Shown here in pieces: positions 25,148 to 34,563 of a stretch of 64,000 bases of DNA. Position numbers and translations under genes: made by a program. Position 1 is the stretch's first letter; every line of letters begins with the position of its first letter. The notes under the pieces were generated by a model, which was given only the letters and a program-made list of their open reading frames with translations, was not told the DNA's origin and ran no database searches. Source of the DNA: Terasakiispira papahanaumokuakeensis (lineage in GTDB: Bacteria > Pseudomonadota > Gammaproteobacteria > Pseudomonadales > Halomonadaceae); NCBI RefSeq assembly GCF_001709345.1, contig NZ_MDTQ01000001.1:868001-932000 (forward strand), given 5' to 3'.

Positions 25148-27115
25148 TTAAGCGGGTCGATTGGCGACCTCAATACGGTTGCGCCCTTGATCTTTTGCGC
25201 GATATAGCGCGGAGTCGACACGTTGCATCATCGTTTGCTCTTCTTCTGGGTCTTGATAAGCCGTCACCCCAAAACTGGCCGAGCAGTGTCCGATATCGGC
25301 AAAGAGGTTATCAGCAACGGTCTGCCTGAGTTGTTCGGCGATGGCTGTGGCTTGATTCAATGGGGTTGCCGGTAAAATCACCATAAATTCCTCGCCCCCC
25401 CAGCGGCCCAAAATATCCTGCTGTCGGAGTTGTGACTGAATCAGTGCTGCAAACTGTTGTAGCACCAAGTCACCGATATGGTGGCCCCAGTGGTCGTTAA
25501 CCTGCTTAAAGTGGTCAATATCACACAGAATGGCGCAGAAAGGGGTCGTTTCTTCGTGGTTGTACTGTATATGCTGAGCCAGGCTTTCATTGAGTTTACG
25601 GCGGTTATAAAGGCCTGTGAGAGGGTCCCGAATGGACAGCTCTTCGACTTGTTTTTGCCCGGTAATATCCTGGCGAATGGCGGTGTAGCCCGTAATCACC
25701 TGATTTTTGTCGTAGATGGGCTCAATGTGGGCATAGACCCAGTAGGTTTGCCCATTGCGACTGCGGTTCTTGAGTTCTCCAGACCAGCTTTGGCCACACT
25801 TGAGTTGTCGCCACATGTCGCGATACACCGATGCCGGAAAATCGGGGTGGCGGACAATGTTATGGCCACGCCCAATCAGCTCTTCTCGTTGGAAGCCGCT
25901 GATCTGACAGAAGGCTGCAGACGCATGGGTGATGCGTCCAGCTAAATCGGTCGTGGAGGTGATGACAAACTGATCAATGATATCCATCTGCCGTTGCAGG
26001 GCATCTCGCGTTTCGGCAATATCGCGGGTTTGCCGGTTGACCATGCGTTGAAGGCGGCGGTTGAGCAGAAACTGCACCACCATAATGATCAGTACGACGG
26101 CGATAATGCCCAAGGTGGCGTATAACCAGTGGCGGACATCAAGAGGCTGTTTAATATAGTCTTGATAGGTCAGACCGGTTAAGTCTCTTGATTTTGCCTG
26201 AATAGGTCGGTCCTCCAACGCTTCTTGGAATATATCCGCTGTTCGGCTGAGACGACTTTTATCTAAAAGACCCAGCGGGATCAGTTCCGGCTGAATCATG
26301 CGTGTTATCTGTGTGGCTTGATATTGCAAATGATTGAGTGAGAGATGAGGGGCATATTGCTGTTGAATCAGCTCAATCATTTGCGCTTGATGGGCTAATG
26401 CATAGCGCCACCCTTTGAGAGAGGCTTCGCGAAAGGCCTTGACCCGGTCAGGATAACGCTCCATTTCTTGTTGGCTGGTAAAGAGCATGTCGCCATAGAG
26501 CTCAATGCCAACGTTGCGGGGATAGAAGATGGTGAGAGGCAAGCCCGCACGTCGGAAAAAATAAGGCTCATTGGTGAGGTAGGCGCTAATGGCATCTACG
26601 GAGCCTTCCATCAGCGCATTAGATGCATCGCCATAGTCGACAAAGTTGAGATCACTCGGGTTAACCCCTGCCTCAATAAACATGGCGCGAATAATCGCGT
26701 TTTCTTCCCCTTGGCTCACCATGATTGTTCGCCCGATCAGGTCGAAAGGATGTTGGAAGGCATCTTCCTTGCGCGTCAGTAGGATTAAGGGCGAGTGTTG
26801 AAAAATCGCGGCAAGCAGTACCAGGGGTCTGCCCGTGAGATAGGCTTGCACCAAGCCTGCATCACTAATGCCGTAGTGGCCTGTGGCGGATAATACTTGC
26901 GCGATCGTGTCTTGTTGCGGTTGGTGAGGCACTAATCTCACCTCAAGCCCTGCCTCTTCATAGTAACCTTGTGCCTGAGCCGCATAGTAGCCTGCAAATT
27001 GAAAACCATGCTGCCATTTTAGGTACAGCTTCACCTCATTATTAGCCTGCAGTGTTGTTGCACTGAACAGGCTACAGAGTAGAAGGAGTAGTTGGCTTGG
27101 CCAGTATCGTCTCAT
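25148..27115 (-). CDS. Membrane diguanylate cyclase with periplasmic NMT1-type domain, PAS and GGDEF
   Basis: A 655-aa protein that likely makes c-di-GMP in response to a periplasmic ligand. Order: signal peptide (1-24), NMT1/THI5-like solute-binding domain (about 25-300; KLYLKWQHGFQFAGYYAAQA), a membrane helix (about 333-355), PAS (about 375-490; ASAAFCQISGFQREELIGRG) and GGDEF (about 495-650). The active site is intact, GRWGGEEFMV, and an inhibitory I-site RQQD sits five residues before it. NMT1 domains bind thiamine-pyrimidine or related small molecules, so a pyrimidine or similar ligand is possible. Confidence 0.92.
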   Translation of the reverse strand: MRRYWPSQLLLLLCSLFSATTLQANNEVKLYLKWQHGFQFAGYYAAQAQGYYEEAGLEVRLVPHQPQQDTIAQVLSATGHYGISDAGLVQAYLTGRPLVLLAAIFQHSPLILLTRKEDAFQHPFDLIGRTIMVSQGEENAIIRAMFIEAGVNPSDLNFVDYGDASNALMEGSVDAISAYLTNEPYFFRRAGLPLTIFYPRNVGIELYGDMLFTSQQEMERYPDRVKAFREASLKGWRYALAHQAQMIELIQQQYAPHLSLNHLQYQATQITRMIQPELIPLGLLDKSRLSRTADIFQEALEDRPIQAKSRDLTGLTYQDYIKQPLDVRHWLYATLGIIAVVLIIMVVQFLLNRRLQRMVNRQTRDIAETRDALQRQMDIIDQFVITSTTDLAGRITHASAAFCQISGFQREELIGRGHNIVRHPDFPASVYRDMWRQLKCGQSWSGELKNRSRNGQTYWVYAHIEPIYDKNQVITGYTAIRQDITGQKQVEELSIRDPLTGLYNRRKLNESLAQHIQYNHEETTPFCAILCDIDHFKQVNDHWGHHIGDLVLQQFAALIQSQLRQQDILGRWGGEEFMVILPATPLNQATAIAEQLRQTVADNLFADIGHCSASFGVTAYQDPEEEQTMMQRVDSALYRAKDQGRNRIEVANRPA

Positions 27116-27120
27116 ACGCG

Positions 27121-27141
27121 CTCAGGTCTCAGGTCTCAGGT
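27121..27141. repeat. Three 7-bp tandem repeats
   Basis: CAGGTCT three times in a row, between the start of the diguanylate cyclase gene and the end of the next minus-strand gene. Confidence 0.9.
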
Positions 27142-27149
27142 CTAATTCG

Positions 27150-27527
27150 TTATTGTGACAGTGTGCTTGACGGTGAATGCTCTGATGCGTTTGGTTGCGC
27201 TGATGTTGCTTCAGTTGGGGCTTCTGTCTGCTCTAATACATCATCTAGCGCCTCCAGCGACATTGACGTTTCTTGCCGCGTGCTCGAGTGTTGTTGAGGC
27301 GTGCCAGACTGTTCTTTCATGGATGCCTGGTCGTGCGTCGTGGATGGTTCAGATACCGACTGAGCTTCATAGGGGATATAAGGTACCAGCCAGAAAGGGC
27401 TTGTACCGATTAAAAATCCAACAATGGCCACCACCGTGCCCGCAACCAGACACTTTTTGCGCCAAGTGAGCCCGAGTAGACAAATCCCCAAGCCTAAAAA
27501 ATGTAACAAGACACCTATGAAACCCAT
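27150..27527 (-). CDS. Small hypothetical membrane protein with acidic tail
   Basis: A 125-aa protein from the ATG at 27527, chosen for its GAGGAG ribosome-binding site. Two membrane segments (about residues 2-20 and 27-46) are followed by a low-complexity tail rich in Ser, Thr, Glu and Gln. It may be co-transcribed with the diguanylate cyclase gene 34 bp downstream. The family is not recognised. Confidence 0.55.
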   Translation of the reverse strand: MGFIGVLLHFLGLGICLLGLTWRKKCLVAGTVVAIVGFLIGTSPFWLVPYIPYEAQSVSEPSTTHDQASMKEQSGTPQQHSSTRQETSMSLEALDDVLEQTEAPTEATSAQPNASEHSPSSTLSQ

Positions 27528-28028
27528 ACTGCTCTCCTCATGCTTTGCTTCTTCATACAAGCGCCCTTCATCGTATTCATGCCTTAGAAGTGTGATCGAT
27601 GTGTCGACGTGTGCTCGATGTCGGGGCCGGTATTTGAATCTATCCAAGTGTTTGAATCTATCCAAAGCGTATTATGGCGCACTTTGGCGGTGCTCTGTGA
27701 TTCTGATGTTTGTCCTATGCATTGAATATCATTGAGATTTCCGTCATGAGGTGTTGAATATGAGATTATCCGTGAGCCGTTGTGGTGTCTGTATATGCTG
27801 TGTCTATCTAGCATCGTAGCTTAATCTGAGAGCAAAAAAGTGAGTTAAAAAAGATGGGTTAAAAAAGAGAGACAAAAACAACGGGCTTTCGTCTGCTGGT
27901 CATTCGTTTTAGTCTGAGTCTCATGACAAAACCCTGCCACGATAAGGCGGATGATTGATTACGTAGGATGAATCTATTGTGCATACATTCAGCGTCTGAG
28001 TGTATGACTTGATCAAGGAGTCATTAAG
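27528..28028. other. Intergenic region with two sets of tandem repeats
   Basis: About 500 bp without a convincing gene. An 18-bp unit with core TTTGAATCTATCCAA occurs twice (27631-27666), and a 14-bp unit resembling GAGTTAAAAAAGAT occurs four times (27828-27883). Promoters for the divergent flanking genes must lie here. The nitrilase gene has AAGGAG as ribosome-binding site near 28015. Confidence 0.7.
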
Positions 28029-28859
28029 ATGCAATGGCAGACAGCACCACAAGCGCCTCGAATTGCGGCGCTACAAATGACGTCGACCGAGCGGGTTGAA
28101 GAAAATTTGCAACGCGCAGGCGAGTTAATTGCTGAAGCGGCGCGACAAGGTGTTCAACTGGCAGCACTTCCTGAATATTTCCCACTATTGCATCGTGATG
28201 AGCAGGAAAAGGCCCGTATTGCCGAAGATGATGGCGATGGACCTATTCAGGCATTCCTCGCTGAGCAGGCGCGTCAGTATGGTATTTGGCTGGTGGGGGG
28301 GAGTATTCCGCTGAAAACCTCCCAGCCTGATAAAGTCTATAACAGTTTGGTGGTGTATGGGCCGGACGGTCGCCGAGTTGGCCGCTACGATAAAATCCAT
28401 TTATTTGGTTTTCACCGGGGTGAGGAGCATTACGATGAAGGCGCCAGTATTGTGGCCGGTCAGCAGCCGCTGGTGATTGATACGCCTTTTGCGCGAATAG
28501 GGTTTGGTATTTGTTATGACTTGCGGTTCCCTGAGCTTTTCCGGGGTATGGATCATATCGACCTGTTGATCACGCCTGCAGCCTTTACGGTCCCCACCGG
28601 GCGTGATCACTGGGAATTGCTCTGCCGTGCCCGCGCGGTGGAAAATCTGTGTTACTTGCTGGCCCCGGCTCAAGCGGGTCACCATCCCAGTGGGCGTCGT
28701 ACTTATGGCCACAGCATGTTGGTGGACCCTTGGGGCAAGGTTCAAGCCATTCAGGCCGATGGTGAGGGGGTCGTGGCTGCGGTGATGGATCAATCTCGGA
28801 TTGAAGAAGTGCGGACTCAGCTCCCCGCACTGGAGCATCGACGTTTATCTTGTCGGTGA
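28029..28859 (+). CDS. Carbon-nitrogen hydrolase (nitrilase superfamily), NIT1-like
   Basis: A 276-aa amidase. The catalytic triad is seen as Glu in LAALPEYFPLL, Lys in GRYDKIHLF and Cys in GFGICYDLRFPELFR. The length and the loop motifs place it with NIT1/NIT2-type amidases that clear deaminated glutathione or omega-amides. Its 3' end overlaps the convergent DUF488 gene by 15 bp. The exact substrate is not certain. Confidence 0.9.
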   Translation: MQWQTAPQAPRIAALQMTSTERVEENLQRAGELIAEAARQGVQLAALPEYFPLLHRDEQEKARIAEDDGDGPIQAFLAEQARQYGIWLVGGSIPLKTSQPDKVYNSLVVYGPDGRRVGRYDKIHLFGFHRGEEHYDEGASIVAGQQPLVIDTPFARIGFGICYDLRFPELFRGMDHIDLLITPAAFTVPTGRDHWELLCRARAVENLCYLLAPAQAGHHPSGRRTYGHSMLVDPWGKVQAIQADGEGVVAAVMDQSRIEEVRTQLPALEHRRLSCR

Positions 28860-29261
28860 TGACGTGGAGGTCGCGGCCTGGGGCATCACGGCTTCAAGGG
28901 GGTCGGCTTCAGGCCGTGACAAGACTTCAGCCAGCACTTTGAGATGACTATGTTCAACATCGCGTGCGGCGGTGAGCAGGGTGATCGGGCCCGCCTCTAA
29001 AGCCTGGCGCAGGGGCAATAGGCGTTCCGGGTTCAAATGCAGTTCATCGCGATAAGCCCGCGAGAATTGAGCCCAGCTGATCCGCTCGCTGTGAAAATCC
29101 CGGCGCAGTGCGGGGCTTGGGGCGGGATCTCGCCACCAGTGATCGACCTTGAGATCTTCACGTCGATAGCCCCGTGGCCATAGTCGGTCGACCAGAATGC
29201 GCAAGCCATCCTCGGGGTGCATGTCTTGATAAACGCGTTTGAGTTGAATGTGATGCTGCAT
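28845..29261 (-). CDS. DUF488 family protein (YeaO-like)
   Basis: A 138-aa protein of the DUF488 family: IQLKRVYQDMHPEDGLRILV, then DRLWPRG, is its hallmark, and LLTAARDVEHSHLKVLAEVL closes the domain. Function is unknown. GGAGGTGG precedes the ATG. The last 15 bp overlap the nitrilase gene tail to tail. Confidence 0.88.
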   Translation of the reverse strand: MQHHIQLKRVYQDMHPEDGLRILVDRLWPRGYRREDLKVDHWWRDPAPSPALRRDFHSERISWAQFSRAYRDELHLNPERLLPLRQALEAGPITLLTAARDVEHSHLKVLAEVLSRPEADPLEAVMPQAATSTSSPTR

Positions 29262-29364
29262 GGGCCACCTCCTGACTTCAAAAGGCTAGCGTTTTCATCG
29301 TGGATTGCCAATCCCTTCTCTCAATCTCAATGGCCTCTGTGTCTCGGCTGTGCTTGTCTCTCGA

Positions 29365-29432
29365 CGGGTTTTCTATCCTCACGGTGCTTCTATCTTAGCG
29401 GTGCTTCTATCTCAACTGTTCCTCTATCTCAA
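29365..29432. repeat. Four degenerate 17-bp tandem repeats
   Basis: Units with core CGGTGCTTCTATCT recur at 17-bp steps (about 29365, 29382, 29399 and 29416), in the 290-bp gap between DUF488 and the DUF1266-like gene. No gene is visible in the gap. Confidence 0.8.
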
Positions 29433-29552
29433 CCATGAGTCGATATACAAGGTCAGTGCTGTGTTCACTCAATACAGATTTCAGTCACTGCAGGTTGATG
29501 CTGATTCCGTTAGAATAAGCCGCCCTTAAGTTTTGTCTTCTAGACGCTCTGT

Positions 29553-32405
29553 TTGAAAAGCCCCCAGTGTTTGGCTCGAAATCTCGTGTTCGGTGGCTGT
29601 GAAGGGTGGGGTTGGATTGATAGACCCGCGCATGATGAAATGCGCCGATACATACAAATGATTTGTTCCTGGCTGGAATTGCGGAGGTGCTCCCCCTTGA
29701 CCCCAATGATGCTGCAATGGCTTGAGCCCCTGTTGGCTTTGCGAGGTTTATCGTCGCGGTCTTTACTGAATCAGGAGATTCCGAAAGAGACTGAAAAGAC
29801 GGCTCAAGCGTGGTTGGAAGCTCAACAGATTCCAGGGCTGGGCGTCTGGGAGTGGCATATTGCGGATGCTGCTTATGGGGTTCAGGCGCGTGAATTTTTA
29901 ACGCTATGGCAACGCGCACCTTCTGATTGGGGGGCGCAACAGCGTTTGGAGTATCTGCATCAGCATCAATGCTGGCCAGATGATTCAACGCCGCTCTCGG
30001 CGGAGACGTTAGCGCCGATAACTGAGGCGCTCGCGGCACTGGAAGATCTCACCCCTTGGGATGAACAGTTACCCGCTGCCGCTGAGTTTTTGCAAGGCAT
30101 TGAGCTGGTGCTGCGTGCCCGAGAAGCGGGCTGGCTGACGCAACCTCAGGCCCATGCGTGGGTACAAGGCTTTATGGTGTACTTGCAGCGCCATTACCCC
30201 AGCTGGCAAGCCGTGCTGAATGATGTTTGGCTGATGGAAGCCTGGTGGCGTCAGGTGCCGATGAATTTTGATGGTGTGACGGGCCAAAAAGGGGTGGCGT
30301 TACTGGCCGAGCAATTGGCTGAAGGCGTTGAATGGCAAGCGGATTTATCGTTGCAATCACTGCAGTTACCGATGCGTCGTGACCCTCTTGGGTTTGCATT
30401 GGCGGCACGGGCGTGTGAAGTGCTCTTATGGCATGCCCGTTTAGATCATATGGATGAACTTAAGCGCCATTATTGGCCTGATGTTGATCAGGTGCTGACG
30501 CAGGATTGGCAGATTCATGATCGCCATGGCTGTCAGCAAATGCTGTTCTGGCTTGCAGGGCAGGGGCATCGTCAAGCCTGGCAGCTGGATTTTGAATGGC
30601 TACAACAGGCTTCCTCAGAACAAATTCAGCAGTGGCTGGATGATGATGCCTTTCAACAGGGGGATCGTCGTAGTCACCCCCGTGTGGCTCATGTGTTGGT
30701 GGAGTTACGTGATTTGCCTGAGTTGGCGGTTGCCGCTTGGGATTGGATTCGCATGATTGATCTGGCGCTTGCCGGTTGGTTGGGCGGTTATCTCAGTGCG
30801 CAAGAGTGGCGCGTTCATGCCTTAAAAGCGACTTGGTTGTTGCGCTGTACCTTTGATTCATGGGAGGCGGTCGCTAACAGTTATCTCTTGGGGCGGCGAC
30901 TATGGGAATGCCAAGAGAGCATGGCTCCTGATTATGTGATGCAGCGTAATTGGGAAGAGCTGTTGCTGTTGTGGAGTCAGCCTGAAAGCCGCATGAATTG
31001 GGCTGCCTTGGATATTGATCATCCAGACTTCCGCTTGGCTTGCCAGGATTATGCGGAGTTGTTTAATGCGCGCCCGTTATCATTACTGGGGCTATTGGCC
31101 AGCGTTCGAGATGATGCCTGTTTGCTGACCGCTTTGGATCCTGAGCGCATTCCTCAGTCACGTCGTGAAGAATCGACCGATTATTTGTATAGCATGTTAG
31201 ATGTCCAGCCGGATGTGGCGATACAGCCAGCCTTGGCGCGCTTTTGGATGCCCGGAATGGTGCATCATTTTGATCAGCTGGCGATGAATGCCCGTGTCGG
31301 CCGTGTGCCGCGGGTGCCTGATAATATTGAGGTGGCGGATAACCTCTGGCAGCAGTGGCGAGCCATGCAGGATTCTTTAGCTGAGTGCGTCACTCATCCT
31401 GCGGCTATTGTGATGGCTGAAAAGTACGCTTTTTATCTGGCTAAAGCGCTGGAAAGTGGTCATTACCCGCTAAGTGATCTGCAGTTTTTAGCGAGGGCGC
31501 TCGGTGATTATTTACGCTGGCATTATCCTGATGCACGCACGCTGTTAGCGGCTTGGTGTCAGTGGGATCAATTAACCAGTGATGGCGAGCGGCCTTTAAC
31601 CCGTGAGATTCGCTGGCAACAACAGGATCTCGGGAGTTTGTTTCATGTGTTGGATTGGCCCCGACCGGCCCGGCGTTTTACTGAGCCTGGGCGGCGTGTC
31701 AGTGAAGATGAGTTGGCCACTTATAATTTGGTCGGACCGCTGACGGGGATTCACTGGGGCTTTCCTGAGCCCTTACCTGCCCCGCAGGCGCGCGAACTGC
31801 GCCACTGGTTGGGGGAAAGTTACTGGTTAACCGGCCCGGAAGATACGCGAGAATTTCTGACTTACTTGCATGATGCGGGAGACCGCCAAGAGTATGACAT
31901 TAACTTTGCGCCGTTTACCCTCAACCCTGAGCGTTTGGCGCAAGAAGTGGATGCCCAGATGCAAGGTGACCGCGATCAGGACCAAGAGATCTTTTTGCAG
32001 CGCTTGAAAATGACGCAGGCCAATACCTTTGGCGTCAATGATGTCGATCTGATCGCCTGGGATATTGCGCAGATGGTCGATATCAGTATGGCCGCCTTCC
32101 AGGTGGGGTGGCTGGATGAAGAGGAAATGAACCAGTGGTTGATGCAGGCACGTCATTTAGCGACTGAGCACTTCAGCGGCTGGGTCGATTATGCGCAGGC
32201 CTTGTTAGCTGGGTACAGTTTCTTTTTGGCCGAACCCTCGCAGCGAGAGACTCATCTAGAGCCTTTCATCCAGCGGATGCTGGGCTTATTACTCGCGTTA
32301 CCGGTGCCGATGGGATTATGGCAAACACTCAGTTGGCCCGGCCAGACGCGTCAGGCGAAAAGCCAGCCGCAGACCAGTTTGACGGGGCATCGAGTGCTGC
32401 ATTGA
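29553..32405 (+). CDS. Large protein with four DUF1266-like modules
   Basis: A 950-aa, Trp-rich, helical, soluble-looking protein without signal peptide. At least two blocks fit DUF1266: WDWIRMIDLALAGWLGGYLS (about 394-455, ending SYLLGRRLWE) and WDIAQMVDISMAAFQVGWLD (about 831-896, ending AGYSFFLAEP). Related but weaker blocks occur at about 178-232 (LVLRAREAGWLTQPQAHAWV) and 619-675 (YAFYLAKALESGHYPLSDLQ), each ending in a helix with W or Y plus a ...YP(S/D)(W/A)... turn. Known DUF1266 proteins (YbeR/YbeU types) usually carry one such module, so this looks like internal duplication. Start uncertain: 29553 (TTG), 29640 and 29661 all lack a clear ribosome-binding site. Function unknown. Confidence 0.75.
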   Translation: MKSPQCLARNLVFGGCEGWGWIDRPAHDEMRRYIQMICSWLELRRCSPLTPMMLQWLEPLLALRGLSSRSLLNQEIPKETEKTAQAWLEAQQIPGLGVWEWHIADAAYGVQAREFLTLWQRAPSDWGAQQRLEYLHQHQCWPDDSTPLSAETLAPITEALAALEDLTPWDEQLPAAAEFLQGIELVLRAREAGWLTQPQAHAWVQGFMVYLQRHYPSWQAVLNDVWLMEAWWRQVPMNFDGVTGQKGVALLAEQLAEGVEWQADLSLQSLQLPMRRDPLGFALAARACEVLLWHARLDHMDELKRHYWPDVDQVLTQDWQIHDRHGCQQMLFWLAGQGHRQAWQLDFEWLQQASSEQIQQWLDDDAFQQGDRRSHPRVAHVLVELRDLPELAVAAWDWIRMIDLALAGWLGGYLSAQEWRVHALKATWLLRCTFDSWEAVANSYLLGRRLWECQESMAPDYVMQRNWEELLLLWSQPESRMNWAALDIDHPDFRLACQDYAELFNARPLSLLGLLASVRDDACLLTALDPERIPQSRREESTDYLYSMLDVQPDVAIQPALARFWMPGMVHHFDQLAMNARVGRVPRVPDNIEVADNLWQQWRAMQDSLAECVTHPAAIVMAEKYAFYLAKALESGHYPLSDLQFLARALGDYLRWHYPDARTLLAAWCQWDQLTSDGERPLTREIRWQQQDLGSLFHVLDWPRPARRFTEPGRRVSEDELATYNLVGPLTGIHWGFPEPLPAPQARELRHWLGESYWLTGPEDTREFLTYLHDAGDRQEYDINFAPFTLNPERLAQEVDAQMQGDRDQDQEIFLQRLKMTQANTFGVNDVDLIAWDIAQMVDISMAAFQVGWLDEEEMNQWLMQARHLATEHFSGWVDYAQALLAGYSFFLAEPSQRETHLEPFIQRMLGLLLALPVPMGLWQTLSWPGQTRQAKSQPQTSLTGHRVLH

Positions 32406-33255
32406 ATGTCCTTTCATGCAGGCTCTTGAAAGGGGGGCTTTGAAGTGAATGCCCTGGCATTGAATGTCCCCTGTGAGCTTGCTGGTACTGCCGAGGCGTC
32501 ATGGCTGTGCGCTGTTTGAAGTGGCGCTGGAAGTGGGCCTGATCGGCAAATCCTAGCGATTGGGCTGTATCGATAATGCTCCAGCCTTGGCTCAACAGCT
32601 GTCGGGCACGGCGGATGCGTTGATCCAGTAGATAGGCGTGCGGGGGTAGGCCATAGCGCCGTTTAAAATCAATGATGAGCTGATCCCGGCTGCGATTAGC
32701 TTCTTGGCTGAGCGTGGTTAAGTCAGGTGGGGTCGTCAGCTGGCTCATCAGGCAATCATGGGCACGCCCTAAGGCCTGATCAGCGCGGTAAGTTCGAGTC
32801 GGGCGTTGGTCTGCCCAACAGGGTCTGAGGAATTCGATCAGTTCTATTTCGCTGCTTAGCGCATCAGTGCTGTGTTGCAGCTGTTGATAGAGTCGATCAA
32901 AGGTGTCAGGGCAGGCCGTTAAATCGGATTTAAAGCCGATATAGTCCTGACAGGCAAAGTCATCAGATTCCTGTTGTAACTGGTGTACCCAATGTGTTGA
33001 TAAAAACACCATTCGGTAAGACCAAATACCATGATCCGGGTTGCAGGCATGGACTTCACCCGGATCAAATCCCACCAGCACCCCGGCACCAATACGATCC
33101 TCCTGACGGCCTTTTTGATAATAAGCTTGTCCGGCATCGACACGGCCGAATGAAAACTCATCATGGCTGTGGCGCTTATAGCTGTTGGTGCAGTCATGAG
33201 CCTGACGTAATAGCACTTCAGATAAAGTGGGGCAACGTTGCAGTGATTGAGTCAT
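32329..33255 (-). CDS. AraC-family transcriptional regulator
   Basis: A 308-aa regulator: an N-terminal cupin-like sensor (about 1-150; SYKRHSHDEFSFGRVDAGQA) and a C-terminal double helix-turn-helix (about 170-260; IIDTAQSLGFADQAHFQRHF then KQRTAMTPRQYQ). About 45 residues after the DNA-binding domain are atypical. The final 26 codons lie antisense to the end of the DUF1266-like gene. The target is unknown; LysE-type exporters are often controlled by this subgroup, but none adjoins it here. Confidence 0.88.
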   Translation of the reverse strand: MTQSLQRCPTLSEVLLRQAHDCTNSYKRHSHDEFSFGRVDAGQAYYQKGRQEDRIGAGVLVGFDPGEVHACNPDHGIWSYRMVFLSTHWVHQLQQESDDFACQDYIGFKSDLTACPDTFDRLYQQLQHSTDALSSEIELIEFLRPCWADQRPTRTYRADQALGRAHDCLMSQLTTPPDLTTLSQEANRSRDQLIIDFKRRYGLPPHAYLLDQRIRRARQLLSQGWSIIDTAQSLGFADQAHFQRHFKQRTAMTPRQYQQAHRGHSMPGHSLQSPPFKSLHERTFNAALDAPSNWSAAGFSPDASGRAN

Positions 33256-33382
33256 CTTGAGGCTGTCGTGACGGGGTGAATGGATGATCAGACGATACGC
33301 CTGATCATGATAAGACCTGAAAGCGCAGCTGTATTGAACAAAATCGAGCGTTGTTGATTGGGCTGCACGGAGTGTAAACGGT

Positions 33383-33592
33383 TTATGACCGTAGTGGCGT
33401 CAATAGATCATGTAATCCGTTATGGTCAATTTCATGCATGAGCGCCAGCAGCTCGCCTAGTGCTCCCGGCGGGAACCCTTCCCGAGCGAACCAGGCCAGA
33501 TAGGGGCCAGGCAGGTCTGCGATCAAACGGCCTTGATAACGGCCAAAAGGCATCGGTGTTCGAACAAGTTTTAATAGGTCTTCAGCTTGCAT
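33383..33592 (-). CDS. DUF3820 family protein
   Basis: A 69-aa protein with MPFGRYQGRLIADLPGPYLA, the core of DUF3820, a short domain also found fused to exonucleases. Function as a single protein is unknown. It begins 11 bp after the LysR gene upstream and may be co-transcribed with it. Confidence 0.85.
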   Translation of the reverse strand: MQAEDLLKLVRTPMPFGRYQGRLIADLPGPYLAWFAREGFPPGALGELLALMHEIDHNGLHDLLTPLRS

Positions 33593-33603
33593 GAGGGTCG
33601 GGC

Positions 33604-34563
33604 TTACCTTGATGGTGTGTGTGAATGGGGTTGTGTGAATGGCTGTGTGTGAACGGTGGTTGGGTTGACCGTGTGATCTGTTGAATGCCGAAGTGGTGAG
33701 TTTTGTAATAAGAAATCGACAAAAGCCCGATTGGCCAGTGAACGGTGGCCATCACGTTTCCAAGCAATCGACAGATCGAGATAAACCGGTTCTGAGAAAG
33801 GCACGGCGACAAGATCGTCATCTTCCTCAATCACCATACGTAAAAATACGGTAATCCCAAAGCCATGGCGAATAATACTCTTAGTGAGTTGGATTAAGTT
33901 GGACTCAAAGTCAATGCGTGGCGATGCACCGACCTGGCGGGCAATTTGTTCGATGAATTCACGGTGAAAGTAACCGGTTTTGAACAGCACCAGATCATGG
34001 GTGAAGAAGGTTTCAAAACTGACATGGGGTTGCTGGGCCAAGGGGTGGTCCTTGGGCACACAAACCACCATTTCTTCACGGAGAAACAGTTGTGACTCCA
34101 AGTCATCTTCTACTTGATCGGCTACGATCACACCCACATTAAGCTCGCCCTGACGTAACATTTGTTGTAACCGCCGGGTGCCCGCTTCTTGGACCGTCAT
34201 CTTCAGATCAGGATAGCGATGTTTAAAGGCCATGAGAATGGGTGGGAAAAAGTAAGAACCCAGCATACTGGGAAGGCCGAGACTGACCTCGCCACGGTTC
34301 AGACCTTGAAGCTCTGCTAAGGCCTCTTCGGCGGCAGCGGCTTCTTGCAGCATGCGTAGCGCATGAGGCAACAGCTGCTGTCCTTCTGGGGTTGGGCGAA
34401 TGTATTTTTCATTACGGTCGAGCAGTGTGACACCCAGTTGTTTTTCCAGGTTGCGGATGGCCATACTGACCGCAGGCTGAGCGACCCCTTGGCGGGCCGC
34501 AGCAGCGGTAAAGCTACCCGTCTGGACAACATTCACCCAGTGACGCAATTGACGCAGCTCCAT
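33604..34563 (-). CDS. LysR-type regulator, YnfL-like, divergent from an MFS exporter
   Basis: A 319-aa LysR regulator. The helix-turn-helix is MELRQLRHWVNVVQTGSFTA, then VAQPAVSMAIRNLEKQLG. The last 20 or so residues (TVNPTTVHTQPFTQPHSHTP) are low complexity and come from GTGTGTGAA-type repeats at 33610-33660, so the C-terminus has probably been extended by repeat growth. It is divergent from an MFS gene, matching the ynfL-ynfM pair of E. coli. Confidence 0.88.
   Translation of the reverse strand: MELRQLRHWVNVVQTGSFTAAAARQGVAQPAVSMAIRNLEKQLGVTLLDRNEKYIRPTPEGQQLLPHALRMLQEAAAAEEALAELQGLNRGEVSLGLPSMLGSYFFPPILMAFKHRYPDLKMTVQEAGTRRLQQMLRQGELNVGVIVADQVEDDLESQLFLREEMVVCVPKDHPLAQQPHVSFETFFTHDLVLFKTGYFHREFIEQIARQVGASPRIDFESNLIQLTKSIIRHGFGITVFLRMVIEEDDDLVAVPFSEPVYLDLSIAWKRDGHRSLANRAFVDFLLQNSPLRHSTDHTVNPTTVHTQPFTQPHSHTPSR

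Noticed and set aside
27828-27883. A-rich repeats considered as an origin or DnaA-box cluster
   Set aside because: No DnaA boxes (TTATCCACA type) and no replication genes beside it.
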